From Pradoshia sp. D12 (GTDB taxonomy: Bacteria > Bacillota > Bacilli > Bacillales > Pradoshiaceae), in contig NZ_CP044545.1 in the NCBI RefSeq assembly GCF_008935075.1, positions 2,569,501 through 2,633,500 of the forward strand: a stretch of DNA of 64,000 nucleotides, given 5' to 3'. Under the pieces are notes generated by a model that searched no databases, had not been told where the DNA came from, and saw only the letters and a program-made list of their open reading frames with translations. Positions 17,091 to 25,971 of this stretch are shown here, one piece after another. Each line of letters opens with the position of its first letter. Position 1 is the stretch's first letter. Made by a program: the position numbers and the translations under genes.

Positions 17091-18416
17091 ATGAAAGTAA
17101 CAATAATCGGTGCAGGAAGTGTTGTTTTTGCGAAAAGACTTATTTCAGATATTCTTAGTTATCCAGAATTAATTGGGACAACCTTCTCATTAATGGACAT
17201 AAACGAAGATCGATTGCTAACTGCAGAAAAAATGGCCCTTTCTTTAATAGAGCAAAATGGAAACATTGCAACAGTAGAAACTCATCAAAATCAACGGGAT
17301 GCATTAAAAGGTGCCAGCTATGTGATCAATCTCATACAGGTCGGCATGCATGAATCCACCTTAATTGATTTTGAAATCCCTAAAAAATACGGCCTAAAAC
17401 AAACCATCGCAGATACACTTGGGGTAGGCGGAGTATTTAGAGCCCTGCGGACCATTCCGGTTGTTTTAGATATTTGCAGGGATATGGAGGAAGTTTGTCC
17501 AGATGCTCTATTACTAAACTATACCAATCCAATGGCTGCACTTATCCTTGCCATTGAAAAAGCGACTTCCATTAAAACAGTAGGTCTCTGTCATAGCGTA
17601 CAAAACACTGCGGGAGAATTAGCTGGCTATCTGAATCTTCCAGCAGAAGAACTGGAATATAAGGTTGCAGGGATCAATCATATGGCATGGTTTCTGGAAT
17701 TAAAACATAAAGGAAAGGATCTGTACCCTGCTTTGTTCGAGGCAATGAAAGATCCGGCCATTTATAAAAAGGATAAAGTACGCTTTGAAATGATGAATAG
17801 GCTGAACTACTTCATCACAGAATCAAGTGAACATCTCTCTGAATACACACCTTATTTCATAAAAAGAGATTCGCTTATTGAGGACTTCTCTATTCCGATT
17901 GATGAATATATCCGACGAAGCGAAGCTAATTTAAAGCATTTTGAAGAAACGAAAGAGAAAATCGAAAATAATATTCCCTTTCATACAGAGGAAAGTCACG
18001 AATATGGGGCTCCGATTATACACTCCATGGAAACGGGTGTTAACCGTGAAATATGGGGAAATGTATTAAATACTAATTTAATAACGAATCTGCCAACCAA
18101 TGCCTGTGTTGAGGTCCCTTGCCTGGTCAATAAACGCGGAATTCAACCAACCCATATCGGCGATCTGCCTCCACAGCTTGCCGCTATGAATAGGACTAAT
18201 ATCAATGTACAGCAGCTGATTGTAGAAGCCGTTCTAACGGGTAATATTGATCATGTTTATCAAGCTGTTATGTTGGACCCTCACGCCTCTTCCGTCCTGT
18301 CATTAGAAGAGATTTGGGATATGACGTCCGAATTACTGGAGGCGCATAAACAACATTTACCGAAGTTTACTAAAGGGCGACATTTACAATATAAAAAGTC
18401 AGTAACCATTGGATAG
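17091..18416 (+). CDS. melA: GH4 alpha-galactosidase (MelA type)
   Basis: 441 residues of the NAD- and Mn-dependent glycosidase family 4. The dinucleotide-binding GAGS (7-10) opens the protein; LRTIPVVLDICRDMEEVCPDALLLNYTNPMA, GLCHS with metal ligand Cys167, and AGINHMAW with His197 follow. These match E. coli MelA closely in order and spacing. It splits terminal alpha-galactose from melibiose-type sugars in the cytosol by a redox-elimination route. Ribosome binding site TTGGAGGG precedes the ATG. It is downstream of a broken permease, so substrate must now enter by another transporter, perhaps the sugar importer at 52-55 kb. A hairpin terminator follows. Confidence 0.92.
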   Translation: MKVTIIGAGSVVFAKRLISDILSYPELIGTTFSLMDINEDRLLTAEKMALSLIEQNGNIATVETHQNQRDALKGASYVINLIQVGMHESTLIDFEIPKKYGLKQTIADTLGVGGVFRALRTIPVVLDICRDMEEVCPDALLLNYTNPMAALILAIEKATSIKTVGLCHSVQNTAGELAGYLNLPAEELEYKVAGINHMAWFLELKHKGKDLYPALFEAMKDPAIYKKDKVRFEMMNRLNYFITESSEHLSEYTPYFIKRDSLIEDFSIPIDEYIRRSEANLKHFEETKEKIENNIPFHTEESHEYGAPIIHSMETGVNREIWGNVLNTNLITNLPTNACVEVPCLVNKRGIQPTHIGDLPPQLAAMNRTNINVQQLIVEAVLTGNIDHVYQAVMLDPHASSVLSLEEIWDMTSELLEAHKQHLPKFTKGRHLQYKKSVTIG

Positions 18417-18432
18417 AATGATAAAGACTAGA

Positions 18433-18465
18433 AAAGGATACATGCACCCATGTATCCTTTCTCTT
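18433..18465 (+). terminator. terminator of melA
   Basis: AAAGGATACATG (18433-18444) pairs with CATGTATCCTTT (18449-18460) around a 4-base loop, followed by a pyrimidine/T-rich tail. It lies 16 bases after the melA stop. Confidence 0.8.
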
Positions 18466-18589
18466 TGTTATTGTTTCCTCTAAATTTACTATGCCCTCTT
18501 TAGAAACTCTCTCAAAAAGGCGAACTGCTCGGTCAAAATAAACATAGATGATGTCTGGGATAAAGAATACATTCCCTATGTGAACGGTC

Positions 18590-19114
18590 TTATTTTAATC
18601 GTTTTACATTCAACAATTCCTCAATCGGCATTTCGTAAGCACGGTTGCCTAATTCTTTTTTTAGCGCTTCATTGGCATCATATTCTTCCGCTGTAAATGA
18701 ATCTTCGCGGCCTTTTTTCAAATAGTCATAGAAAATAGGCGGTAAAAAATCTTCTTTTAAAGAAACTTCCACAGATTCCCCATTTTGTCTTGTGAAAATA
18801 TAGGCATAGCTGGTCGCACGGTATGGATCGTATTGAGCAACTGGGTAGTTCACATCCACTGTATAGACCCCTCTCGTTTTACAACGAGTTATAAACTCAA
18901 ATACATCGCGGAATCCAGGTCCCCCGTGCCCTGATTGGACAGAAAGATCATTCCGATTCGGAATTTCATCTCCAAACAACTCCTGAAAGGCTGCTTCCAC
19001 TACACGGAACCCAACCCCTAACGCCATATAAGCTGCATAGCCATGATACTTTTTAATATCATCAAAAGAGATTTCAATTAAATCACTACGATCATAAATT
19101 TTAATTGTACGCAT
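18590..19114 (-). CDS. FmdE-like protein of unknown function
   Basis: 174 residues. The segment KKYHGYAAYMALGVGFRVVEAAFQEL (about 22-47) followed by SVQSGHGGPGFRDVFEFI resembles the FmdE family fold (formylmethanofuran dehydrogenase subunit E-like), whose usual motif is HGH.CPG...G.RM. Here the Cys-Pro that binds metal is replaced (HGYAAY), so metal binding there is doubtful. No membrane segments or signal peptide. Its ribosome binding site is AGGGGAC. It lies 316 bases downstream of the GNAT gene and is separated by two perfect hairpins, so it may be independently transcribed. The family assignment is tentative. Confidence 0.6.
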   Translation of the reverse strand: MRTIKIYDRSDLIEISFDDIKKYHGYAAYMALGVGFRVVEAAFQELFGDEIPNRNDLSVQSGHGGPGFRDVFEFITRCKTRGVYTVDVNYPVAQYDPYRATSYAYIFTRQNGESVEVSLKEDFLPPIFYDYLKKGREDSFTAEEYDANEALKKELGNRAYEMPIEELLNVKRLK

Positions 19115-19292
19115 ATTCAGTCCCCTATTCTTAGTTGTTCTCGCAAACTAATTATAGGTAATTTAGAAAAATCACACAAATTATAAGCAGATGGTGGGCA
19201 TCAAACCTTTCATCTTAAAGCTATCTTTTTGAACAAGGGCTTATAACAATAGCTTATTATTTTGGTATGGTTTTTTGTACCGACCTATCAAA

Positions 19293-19312
19293 GAGTTTAA
19301 TTCATTAAACTC
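19293..19312. repeat. perfect short inverted repeat (hairpin 1)
   Basis: GAGTTTAAT (19293-19301) and ATTAAACTC (19304-19312) form a 9-bp stem with a 2-base gap. It lies 21 bases before a second, larger perfect hairpin in the same intergenic region. Confidence 0.7.
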
Positions 19313-19333
19313 CTGGTGGTGGAACTGGCAGGT

Positions 19334-19366
19334 TATGAAACTTCATTATATGAATGAAGTTTCATA
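19334..19366. repeat. perfect 14-bp inverted repeat (hairpin 2)
   Basis: TATGAAACTTCATT (19334-19347) and AATGAAGTTTCATA (19353-19366) pair perfectly with a 5-base loop. No T-run on either side, and the G-rich CCTGGTGGTGG segment lies between the two hairpins. It could be a terminator for the GNAT operon, an RNA processing site or the end of a small mobile element. Confidence 0.65.
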
Positions 19367-19430
19367 CCAGAATACGTGTTTATTTCTTATACAAATAAAA
19401 AATCAGAGACATAGCCCTATTATTTAGATT

Positions 19431-20114
19431 TCATTTCCGGAATTCCACATAGTATACTTGATCAATCACTACTAGCTTTTGACCACGATAGCCCTGTGCG
19501 AGTAGCTTCTGCTGTCCCTTCGTATCAGCCATTTGGCATAATACCGGTTCTCCTTCTCGGTTATTCGAACTTTCGAGCTCCTTAAAGAAGATATAACGTA
19601 AATTCCCTCCATATTTAGGCTTCAATGCAACGATTTCCATTCCTTGAGCAAACTTGTCCTTTAGGCTTGGGATGTTAAACGGAGCAACTGTTGAACATAC
19701 ATATTTATAGGGATGTTTGCTACGTGCCAGTTCATCCATGATCCATTTTGCCATACGGCGTTGCAGGCTCAATCCACGCCAGTCCGGATCCACATTGCTA
19801 ATGTCTTGATAAATAACAAAATCCAACTCGCTCTCTGGCAGGCCTGCATCGATTCCCAAATGGTCCTCCATCGTATCTGGCACAACTAAAGCGCGGAATG
19901 AAATCAATTCTTCCTTAACAAATACGCCGATTAATAGACCATTACCACTCGTTATGTAACGGAACTCCTCTTCTGAAAGAGGCTGAAGGCTCGTTTTATC
20001 ATCCAGATCCTGTACCACTTTATTCTGCAAGCGTAACACAGTTGGAATATCGGTCTCTGTTAAACGGCGAACAACATAAGCTTGTCCGTCGGGAAACATG
20101 CCTTTATCGATCAT
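19431..20114 (-). CDS. GNAT family acetyltransferase
   Basis: 227 residues. A GNAT fold is suggested by VVRRLTETDIPTVLRLQNKV at the N-terminus, the beta-strand ELDFVIYQDISNVDPDWRGLSLQRRMAKWIMDELA (about 94-129), which holds the acetyl-CoA-binding Q/RxxGxA-like turn in diverged form (RGLSLQRR), and the CSTVAPFNIPSLKDKFAQGMEIV region. The C-terminal 50 residues are an extension of unknown role. It is the last gene of the M20-NhaC-epimerase operon, 15 bases after the epimerase gene, so it may acylate an amino acid or dipeptide of that pathway. Substrate unknown. Confidence 0.82.
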   Translation of the reverse strand: MIDKGMFPDGQAYVVRRLTETDIPTVLRLQNKVVQDLDDKTSLQPLSEEEFRYITSGNGLLIGVFVKEELISFRALVVPDTMEDHLGIDAGLPESELDFVIYQDISNVDPDWRGLSLQRRMAKWIMDELARSKHPYKYVCSTVAPFNIPSLKDKFAQGMEIVALKPKYGGNLRYIFFKELESSNNREGEPVLCQMADTKGQQKLLAQGYRGQKLVVIDQVYYVEFRK

Positions 20115-20129
20115 CTAAAGTCTCTCCTT

Positions 20130-21236
20130 TCATTGAAGAACATCTCTGTGAACGGTCAATTCTGTAAGTACATCTTCATTCATATCAAGTCCGAGACCAC
20201 TCTTTTTATTTAATTCAATGAACGGGACATCATAGTGCAAATTCCCAACATCTTTTGCGAATTTTAAAGGTCCTGTCAACTCAACGGATGTGATGATTTT
20301 CTTGGAGAAAGCAACATGAAATCCAGCGGCCGAGCCAATGGACGATTCGACCATCGACCCGATTTGACACTCGATTCCAGCCATTTCCGCTTGATTGGCA
20401 AGCTTAACAGCTGGATAGATGCCTCCACATTTCATAAGCTTTATATTGATTTTATCAGCCGCTTTCTTTTGTATAACCTCTCTCATATCCTTTATACCTT
20501 TTAGACCTTCATCAACCATTAATGGCAGGCGTGCTTTCTTTTTCAATTCAGCCATCCCCTCAAGATCATCAGCCAGCACTGGTTGCTCGAGCCAGTCTAT
20601 TTGCAGTTCTTCAAGAGACGGAAGAGCCCTCAATGTATTGGAGCTATTCCTCCAACCTTGATTAACATCGACACGAATGGCGATTTCATTCCCCACTGCC
20701 CTGCGAACAGCTCGAATTCGTTCCATATCCTGCTCTACCTGTTTGCCAACTTTCATCTTAAAGGAAAGATATCCCTCAGACACCTTCCGCACCGCTTCTT
20801 CTGCCATGGCAGCTGGTTCCTGAATACTTAGTACATGGGTGATTGGAAAACGATCATGATAACGTCCTCCAATCAGCTGATAAACCGGTACCCCCAGTTT
20901 CTTGGCCACTAGGTCATGACAGGCAATATCAATAGCCGCCTTTGCTGCAGGGGCTCCGTATACCGTTTTATTCATTCGCTCATGTATACGTTCGAATTCT
21001 CCTGGATCCTGACCAATTAGAAGCGGTGCTAATGTATGCTTGAGAAGGCTATAGGTACTCTCCCATGTCTCTCCTGTTACATGTTCATCTGCAACCGCTT
21101 CCCCAAAACCAATAAAACCGTCATCACTTTCCATTTTCACAATGATGGAAGGCATATCTTGATATGTTTGATAGCTGACAACGAATGGTTCACGAAGAGG
21201 CAGGCGGATGGCATATAGTGAAATAGCTTTAATCAT
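20130..21236 (-). CDS. dipeptide epimerase, enolase superfamily (YkfB-like)
   Basis: 368 residues of the muconate-lactonizing/dipeptide epimerase subgroup. The cap domain at the N-terminus (PLREPFVVSYQTYQDMPSIIVK) precedes a barrel with the acid-base Lys in SFKMKVG (about 158-164), the metal ligand in RVDVNQGW (about 187-194), WLEQPV, VDEGLKG, and the second catalytic Lys in NIKLMKCGG. Such enzymes epimerise L-Ala-D/L-Glu or other dipeptides using Mg. In the family the exact dipeptide depends on the barrel end, which I cannot decode. It is encoded between an NhaC antiporter and a GNAT, 12 bases after the antiporter gene. Confidence 0.9.
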   Translation of the reverse strand: MIKAISLYAIRLPLREPFVVSYQTYQDMPSIIVKMESDDGFIGFGEAVADEHVTGETWESTYSLLKHTLAPLLIGQDPGEFERIHERMNKTVYGAPAAKAAIDIACHDLVAKKLGVPVYQLIGGRYHDRFPITHVLSIQEPAAMAEEAVRKVSEGYLSFKMKVGKQVEQDMERIRAVRRAVGNEIAIRVDVNQGWRNSSNTLRALPSLEELQIDWLEQPVLADDLEGMAELKKKARLPLMVDEGLKGIKDMREVIQKKAADKINIKLMKCGGIYPAVKLANQAEMAGIECQIGSMVESSIGSAAGFHVAFSKKIITSVELTGPLKFAKDVGNLHYDVPFIELNKKSGLGLDMNEDVLTELTVHRDVLQ

Positions 21237-21248
21237 ATGAAAGTCCCC

Positions 21249-22682
21249 TTATACTGTAATTGTATCCTCTTTTTGCTGTTTAAGTTCTTTTTCTATCTTT
21301 GCTCTTTCTTGATCACTCATTTTTTCAATTGAAAACCCTGTTATCGCATAAAGAATCGCAATAATCGGCACGGAAAAGTTCAAAATCGCGTATGGGGCAT
21401 ATTCAAATACACTTACACCAAGAGTACCGAAGATAAAGACGCCACATGTATTCCATGGGATGAAAACAGACGTTAGCGTCCCTCCATCCTCAAGCGCCCT
21501 GGATAGATTTCTGGAAGATAGTCCTTTATCACGATACGCTTTTGAAAACATACGTGCTGGAATAACAATGGAAATATACTGTTCGGAGCAGGTTGCGTTT
21601 GTAGCAAAACAAGATAATATCGTAGAAATAATGAGACTTTTTGCCGTTTTTGCTAATTTAAGAATTTGTGAAACGATTGCGTTCAGCATTCCCGTATGCT
21701 CGAGCATGCCTCCGAATGTCATTGCCACGATGGCCATGGATACCGTGTACATCATATTGTCCAAACCGCCGCCATTGAAGAGATCATCCACCATGGAATT
21801 ACCGGTTTCAATCACATACCCTGCTTGCATGGCTGAGATAGCATTAGCAAATGTATCCCCCTGTACGAATACCTGAGTAAGGAAGCCCAAAAGAACCCCA
21901 ATCACCAACCCAGGTATGGCTGGAACTTTTTTAGCCACCAAAATAATGACGATAAGTGGAATCAATAATAAGAAAGGTGAAATAAGGAACTCATCCTGCA
22001 AGACAGCTAGTGTTTGTTCAATATCAGTTGTACTCACACTGCCTTTACCGAAGTCACGCCCCAAGAACCAAAATACACCTAACGAAATGATTAGACCTGG
22101 AATGGTTGTGTAAAACATGTGGCGGATATGTACAAATAAATCCGTGCCGGTCAATCCGGCTGCTAAATTGGTTGTATCCGATAATGGTGACATTTTATCT
22201 CCAAAATAAGCACCTGATATAATCGCTCCCGCAATCATCGGGGCCGGTATCCCAATACTTAAACCAATCCCCATCCCAGCTACGCCAATCGTTCCCATAG
22301 TTGACCAGGAACTACCGATAGCAATGGAAACAATACAGCAAATGAGCATAATTGACACCAAGAAAAGAGAAGGACTGATGATCTTCAATCCATAATAAAT
22401 CATGGTAGCGACCACACCACTGCCAATCCATGATCCAATTACCAGACCGATTAACATAATGATGATTACAGCTGGTAATGCTAAACGAATTCCATTGTAC
22501 ATGGCCTCTTCAAGCTCGTCCCATTTGTAGCCGGCCATCCATGCCACAAGTGCGGCCGTGATTGTACCAACAATCAACGGGATATGTGGTCCCTCTTCAA
22601 AAACAATAATTGTAATAGCCATAACTGCTATCAGCACTACTAACGGTATAATTGCCAGCCCAAAAGATATTTTTCTCTCCAT
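21249..22682 (-). CDS. NhaC family Na+/H+ antiporter or organic-acid transporter
   Basis: 477 residues with about 11-12 membrane helices and NhaC-family motifs: SIAIGSSWSTMGTIGVAGMGIG, SGAYFGDKMSPLSDTTNLAAG, MSMAIVAMTFGGMLEHTG-like segment around 318-335, and NATCSEQYISIVIPARMF. NhaC members exchange Na+ for H+, and some exchange malate or amino-acid-derived anions. Being co-operonic with an M20 amidohydrolase and a dipeptide epimerase, this copy may move an amino-acid derivative rather than only Na+. A GGGGGAG ribosome binding site precedes the ATG. Confidence 0.9.
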   Translation of the reverse strand: MERKISFGLAIIPLVVLIAVMAITIIVFEEGPHIPLIVGTITAALVAWMAGYKWDELEEAMYNGIRLALPAVIIIMLIGLVIGSWIGSGVVATMIYYGLKIISPSLFLVSIMLICCIVSIAIGSSWSTMGTIGVAGMGIGLSIGIPAPMIAGAIISGAYFGDKMSPLSDTTNLAAGLTGTDLFVHIRHMFYTTIPGLIISLGVFWFLGRDFGKGSVSTTDIEQTLAVLQDEFLISPFLLLIPLIVIILVAKKVPAIPGLVIGVLLGFLTQVFVQGDTFANAISAMQAGYVIETGNSMVDDLFNGGGLDNMMYTVSMAIVAMTFGGMLEHTGMLNAIVSQILKLAKTAKSLIISTILSCFATNATCSEQYISIVIPARMFSKAYRDKGLSSRNLSRALEDGGTLTSVFIPWNTCGVFIFGTLGVSVFEYAPYAILNFSVPIIAILYAITGFSIEKMSDQERAKIEKELKQQKEDTITV

Positions 22683-22725
22683 CTGTTCTCCCCCTGTTTG
22701 AATTTAATCCGTAATGAAACGTTAT

Positions 22726-23832
22726 TTATTCTTTTATATGGACAAGCTGCATCGCTTCCGCAAGTACCCTTGCCCCGAGATCTAAGATGTCTGTTTGTAT
22801 CTGCATTTTGGGATGGTGCAATCCCGGGCTAACCTGGGCACCGATTCCGATCATAGTTGTTTGTACCTCTGGATGCTTCCGGCTATAAAAATGAAAATCA
22901 TCGCTTCCAGACGTAATGATTGGTTTTTCTAAAGCTTCTTCTCCGGCAATTTTTATGATTGATTCCCTTGCAGACCTTTCTGGCTCCTTTGAAACAGTGG
23001 CTCCTGGAGTATAATCCTTCCATTCATATTCAATTTGTACACCAAAGAGCTCCGCAATCCGATCTAAACCAGTCTCGATAGAATCGATCATTACATCTAA
23101 AACAGGATTACACTGCGCACGGACATCAATCGCAAATAAGCCATTGCCTGGGATAATATTAGTGTTTTGCCCGCCAGCTATCATTTTGGTCAGCTTAATA
23201 GAATAGTTCTCTGCAGGATCAGCATATAAAGTTGCCAGATAACCATGGATAGCAACCATCACATCAATCGCACTCTTTCCCTGATGCGGCCTTGCTCCAT
23301 GGGCATCAGTACCTCTGATTTTCCCTTCGAGGAAGATACAGGCTCCGTGGTGGATAGAAGGAGTAAACTGACCATATGCTAGTTCTTCTTCTGGACGCAC
23401 ATGCATACCAAACAATACCGACACGCCATCCATTGCACCCCGCTTAATCATCCATAACGAGCCATTCCCCTTCTCCTCGGCCGGCTGAAAAATAAAACGA
23501 TATTTACGATTCAGCGGCTGTTCCCTCAAATAGAGAATCGCACCGAGTGCCATGGCGATATGGGCATCATGCCCACATGAATGATTCGCCTGCATAACAC
23601 CTCCAACTTCCTGCCATAGCGCATCAATATCCGCTCTCAGCGCCACCGCACCACCACCTTCTCCCAATTCAGCAATTAATCCGGTACAATCAGAAAAACG
23701 TTTGTAACGAACCCCAAAACTATCCAATATCTCGGCAATTGTATTGGTTGTTTCGAATTCCTTTCCACTGATTTCGGGATGTTCATGAAAATGATGATAC
23801 CACCCCAAAATTTGTTCCTCATAGCTCATCAT
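22726..23832 (-). CDS. M20D family amidohydrolase
   Basis: 368 residues of the N-acyl-amino-acid/hippurate hydrolase group. Metal ligands are visible in the motifs ALRADIDALW (about 66-75), SCGHDAHIAM (about 84-93), the EEKGNGS segment (about 118-124), GMHVRPEEE, and the C-terminal GSDDFHFYS and GLHHPKM. The lid domain is in the middle. It removes an acyl group from amino acids or small peptides in the cytosol. It is the first gene of a four-gene unit with NhaC antiporter, dipeptide epimerase and GNAT. AGGAG lies 8 bases before the ATG at 23832; a second ATG follows directly. Confidence 0.9.
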   Translation of the reverse strand: MMSYEEQILGWYHHFHEHPEISGKEFETTNTIAEILDSFGVRYKRFSDCTGLIAELGEGGGAVALRADIDALWQEVGGVMQANHSCGHDAHIAMALGAILYLREQPLNRKYRFIFQPAEEKGNGSLWMIKRGAMDGVSVLFGMHVRPEEELAYGQFTPSIHHGACIFLEGKIRGTDAHGARPHQGKSAIDVMVAIHGYLATLYADPAENYSIKLTKMIAGGQNTNIIPGNGLFAIDVRAQCNPVLDVMIDSIETGLDRIAELFGVQIEYEWKDYTPGATVSKEPERSARESIIKIAGEEALEKPIITSGSDDFHFYSRKHPEVQTTMIGIGAQVSPGLHHPKMQIQTDILDLGARVLAEAMQLVHIKE

Positions 23833-24414
23833 GCATCACTCTCCTAATGATTCCCTTATTCTGCCATAACGTTTTTCAGCATATCACTCCACCTGTCAGA
23901 GGACTCATTGAACACAGTTTCTTCTATCATTTGCAAAGCCCCAGAGAAAAAAGAACCAGGTAAACCCTACATAAACAAGCATTTCTCCCACTTATTCAGG
24001 TAAATTCATACTTGGAGTGCTTCTGACTGTCGATAAGATACCATGTATTGAAATGCTTAAAAAACATTTTATCAAAAAATTCAAATAATTTCTTGTTTAA
24101 TCCATTCTTTACAAATAAAGTTCCCTATTTAGGTGGGCAAACCCATATAAATTAGTAACAAAGTCCCCATCTTTGCTAATTAATCTGCTAACAGGAGGTA
24201 TAAGATAAACAATATGTATCCACACGAAAAAGGACCTCTTCAAAGGTCATTTTTCATAGACTTTTGAGCAGGTCCTTCCTTATATTAATAATCCAGTACT
24301 AGTTAAATAGTTTTTTAATTTTTCATTCGAATCTACTACTCTAATCTCAATTTGTTTTTTTTTCATTCCCCTATGTATTTGCTTAACTTTTCCGACTCCA
24401 TCATCATGTCCCTG
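23833..24414. other. intergenic region upstream of the M20 operon
   Basis: No gene seen in about 580 bases. It should contain the promoter of the M20 operon near 23850-24110 and a hairpin at 24227-24254 after the MBL-fold gene. An AGGTCCTT at about 24271 could alternatively pair with AAGGACCT of the hairpin, allowing two mutually exclusive structures. Confidence 0.45.
24227..24254 (-). terminator. hairpin terminator
   Basis: 24227-24237 pairs with 24244-24254 with one mismatch; A-runs and T-runs flank the GACCT stem, so it can act in both directions. It follows the MBL-fold gene on the minus strand by 160 bases. Confidence 0.55.
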
Positions 24415-25116
24415 TTATTGACCTTTTGCCCTTTCAATTGCCTGTTTCATGTCTTTTACTGGATTCCTTATTAAATTTCCATGCCCGACTGCCAGTAAAG
24501 AAGGTTTATAATCCAACAAATTTTCAACGGACTCGATTGATTTTTCTTTATCCCAGGTTGCCATTGCCGGGAAAGGAAAACTCCATCGCGTATCACCAGC
24601 TACAGCTATTCCACCCTTTGTTTGAAGGGCATCTCCGACTATTAAACTATGATCCCTAATATCTAAATACGACATCATTCCTGGAGTATGACCCGGGGTA
24701 TGAATGGCAACTAACGATCCAATCCGATCACCATCCTCTAATAGAGTAACCGGATTTATCTTTATATTTTTAGGAATACCGCCTTTTATAGGCATATTCC
24801 CTTCACCTTCCTCTAACGATGCATCTCCTTTTAGAATTTTCAGCGCTCGTCTGGGAATTAATACTTCAACATCTTGTAGCTCCTGAGTAAGTCCATCAAG
24901 TGCTCCTACATGATCAGTGTGTGCATGTGTTAACACTATTTTCTTAATCGGCTTTCCTATAACCTTTGCTGTCTTTAAAATTACTTTTTTACAAAAAGGA
25001 AGTCCTGCATCGATTACGATTAAATACTCCTCTTCTTCGATAAGATAGCAATTAACAGGAAAAAGATTTGGCATAAAGGAAAGCTGGTAAAGATTATTTA
25101 TCTTTGTTAATCTCAT
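24415..25116 (-). CDS. MBL-fold metallo-hydrolase
   Basis: 233 residues of the metallo-beta-lactamase fold. The metal-binding motif THAHTDHVGAL (about 62-72), the later ligands in HTPGHTPGMMSY and VGDALQ, and the final His in AVGHGNLIRNP are all present. The N-terminal strand NCYLIEEEEYLIVIDAGLP is typical. It is a soluble hydrolase; families with these motifs act on thioesters, lactones or phosphoesters, and no substrate can be assigned. It stands alone with a GGAGGAG ribosome binding site. Confidence 0.88.
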   Translation of the reverse strand: MRLTKINNLYQLSFMPNLFPVNCYLIEEEEYLIVIDAGLPFCKKVILKTAKVIGKPIKKIVLTHAHTDHVGALDGLTQELQDVEVLIPRRALKILKGDASLEEGEGNMPIKGGIPKNIKINPVTLLEDGDRIGSLVAIHTPGHTPGMMSYLDIRDHSLIVGDALQTKGGIAVAGDTRWSFPFPAMATWDKEKSIESVENLLDYKPSLLAVGHGNLIRNPVKDMKQAIERAKGQ

Positions 25117-25330
25117 TAAAACTCCTCCGACTAATATTTTGGCTTATGTAATAAATCTAAGGAGAAACAAGGTGGGTGAAAGAAATTTTCTGGAAGGTAA
25201 AATATAATTCTGACGATTGAGACAAAATGTGAGTAAAACATCGTGATTTGATGGGATAAGGTGGGTTTAACAGGACATACGTATTTTGTCGAGAACAATT
25301 TTATAGATCTACTCGCTAGATTGATTAATT

Positions 25331-25693
25331 TTACTCAGGAAACTCAATGACTTGTCGTAACTCAATTTGACCTTCACCAAATCCTTGTGGATCAGGCATT
25401 CGCTTAGCCCATTCGATGGCTTCTTCCCTAGACTTTACATCAATGAGAATAAATCCCGCAATCAATTCATTAGTTTCCGAAAATGGTCCATCGGTGACCA
25501 CTGGCTTTTCTCCCGGCTTAGGATATGAAAGGCGAACCCCATTTGAACTTGGATGAAGTCCTTTCGCCATAACCCGCACGCCAGCCTTTACTAATTCCTC
25601 ATTGTAGGTGGACATGGCTTCCCTGAGTTCTTGGCTTGGAAGATTCCCAGCTTCTGAATTCTTTGAAGCTTTAACAATAATCATAAACAGCAT
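25331..25693 (-). CDS. YCII-related protein
   Basis: 120 residues. MLFMIIVKASKNSEAG, the central VTDGPFSETNELIAGFILIDVKSREEAIEWAKR and the ending IELRQVIEF match the YCII/DGPF family, small ferredoxin-like-fold proteins often near sigma factors; none is seen here. Function unknown. The frame is open for six codons more, but GGAGGG lies 7 bases before the ATG at 25693, which I take as the start. Confidence 0.87.
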   Translation of the reverse strand: MLFMIIVKASKNSEAGNLPSQELREAMSTYNEELVKAGVRVMAKGLHPSSNGVRLSYPKPGEKPVVTDGPFSETNELIAGFILIDVKSREEAIEWAKRMPDPQGFGEGQIELRQVIEFPE

Positions 25694-25850
25694 GAAATAG
25701 CCCTCCTTCATTTATTAAGGGAAAATCCCAGTTTGTCATTGTTCATACAACTAATCTGCCATTCAAAATCAATCACTATCAATATTCAATAAAGTCAAAG
25801 GATATTCCTTCCTGCATGCTCCCCTACTCCTTTATTTCCTCTGTTGTTAT

Positions 25851-25892
25851 AAAGGTCAGGTATTTAGTTATACTTCGAGTAACTGACCTTTT
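25851..25892. terminator. bidirectional hairpin terminator
   Basis: AAAGGTCAG (25851-25859) pairs with CTGACCTTT (25883-25891), and an inner GTTA/TAAC pairing extends it. A T-run follows on the plus strand and an A/T-rich stretch on the other side. It lies between the YCII gene and the DUF4304 gene. Confidence 0.65.
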
Positions 25893-25950
25893 CATAATGT
25901 TTAAGTCCGTTTGAAATAAATCATTATTGATTTTTCATTTAAGACAGAAA

Positions 25951-25971
25951 TTCTGCCCCGTTCTTTAAGAA
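25951..25971 (-). repeat. array repeat, fragment (copy 1)
   Basis: Holds only the CTGCCCCG box and a TTCTTTAAGAA tail. The stop codon of the DUF4304 gene lies inside it, as for the fragment at 35661. It marks the left limit of the repeat-rich region. Confidence 0.6.

Noticed and set aside
21460-21876. Plus-strand 138-codon frame
   Set aside because: Antisense shadow of the NhaC gene.
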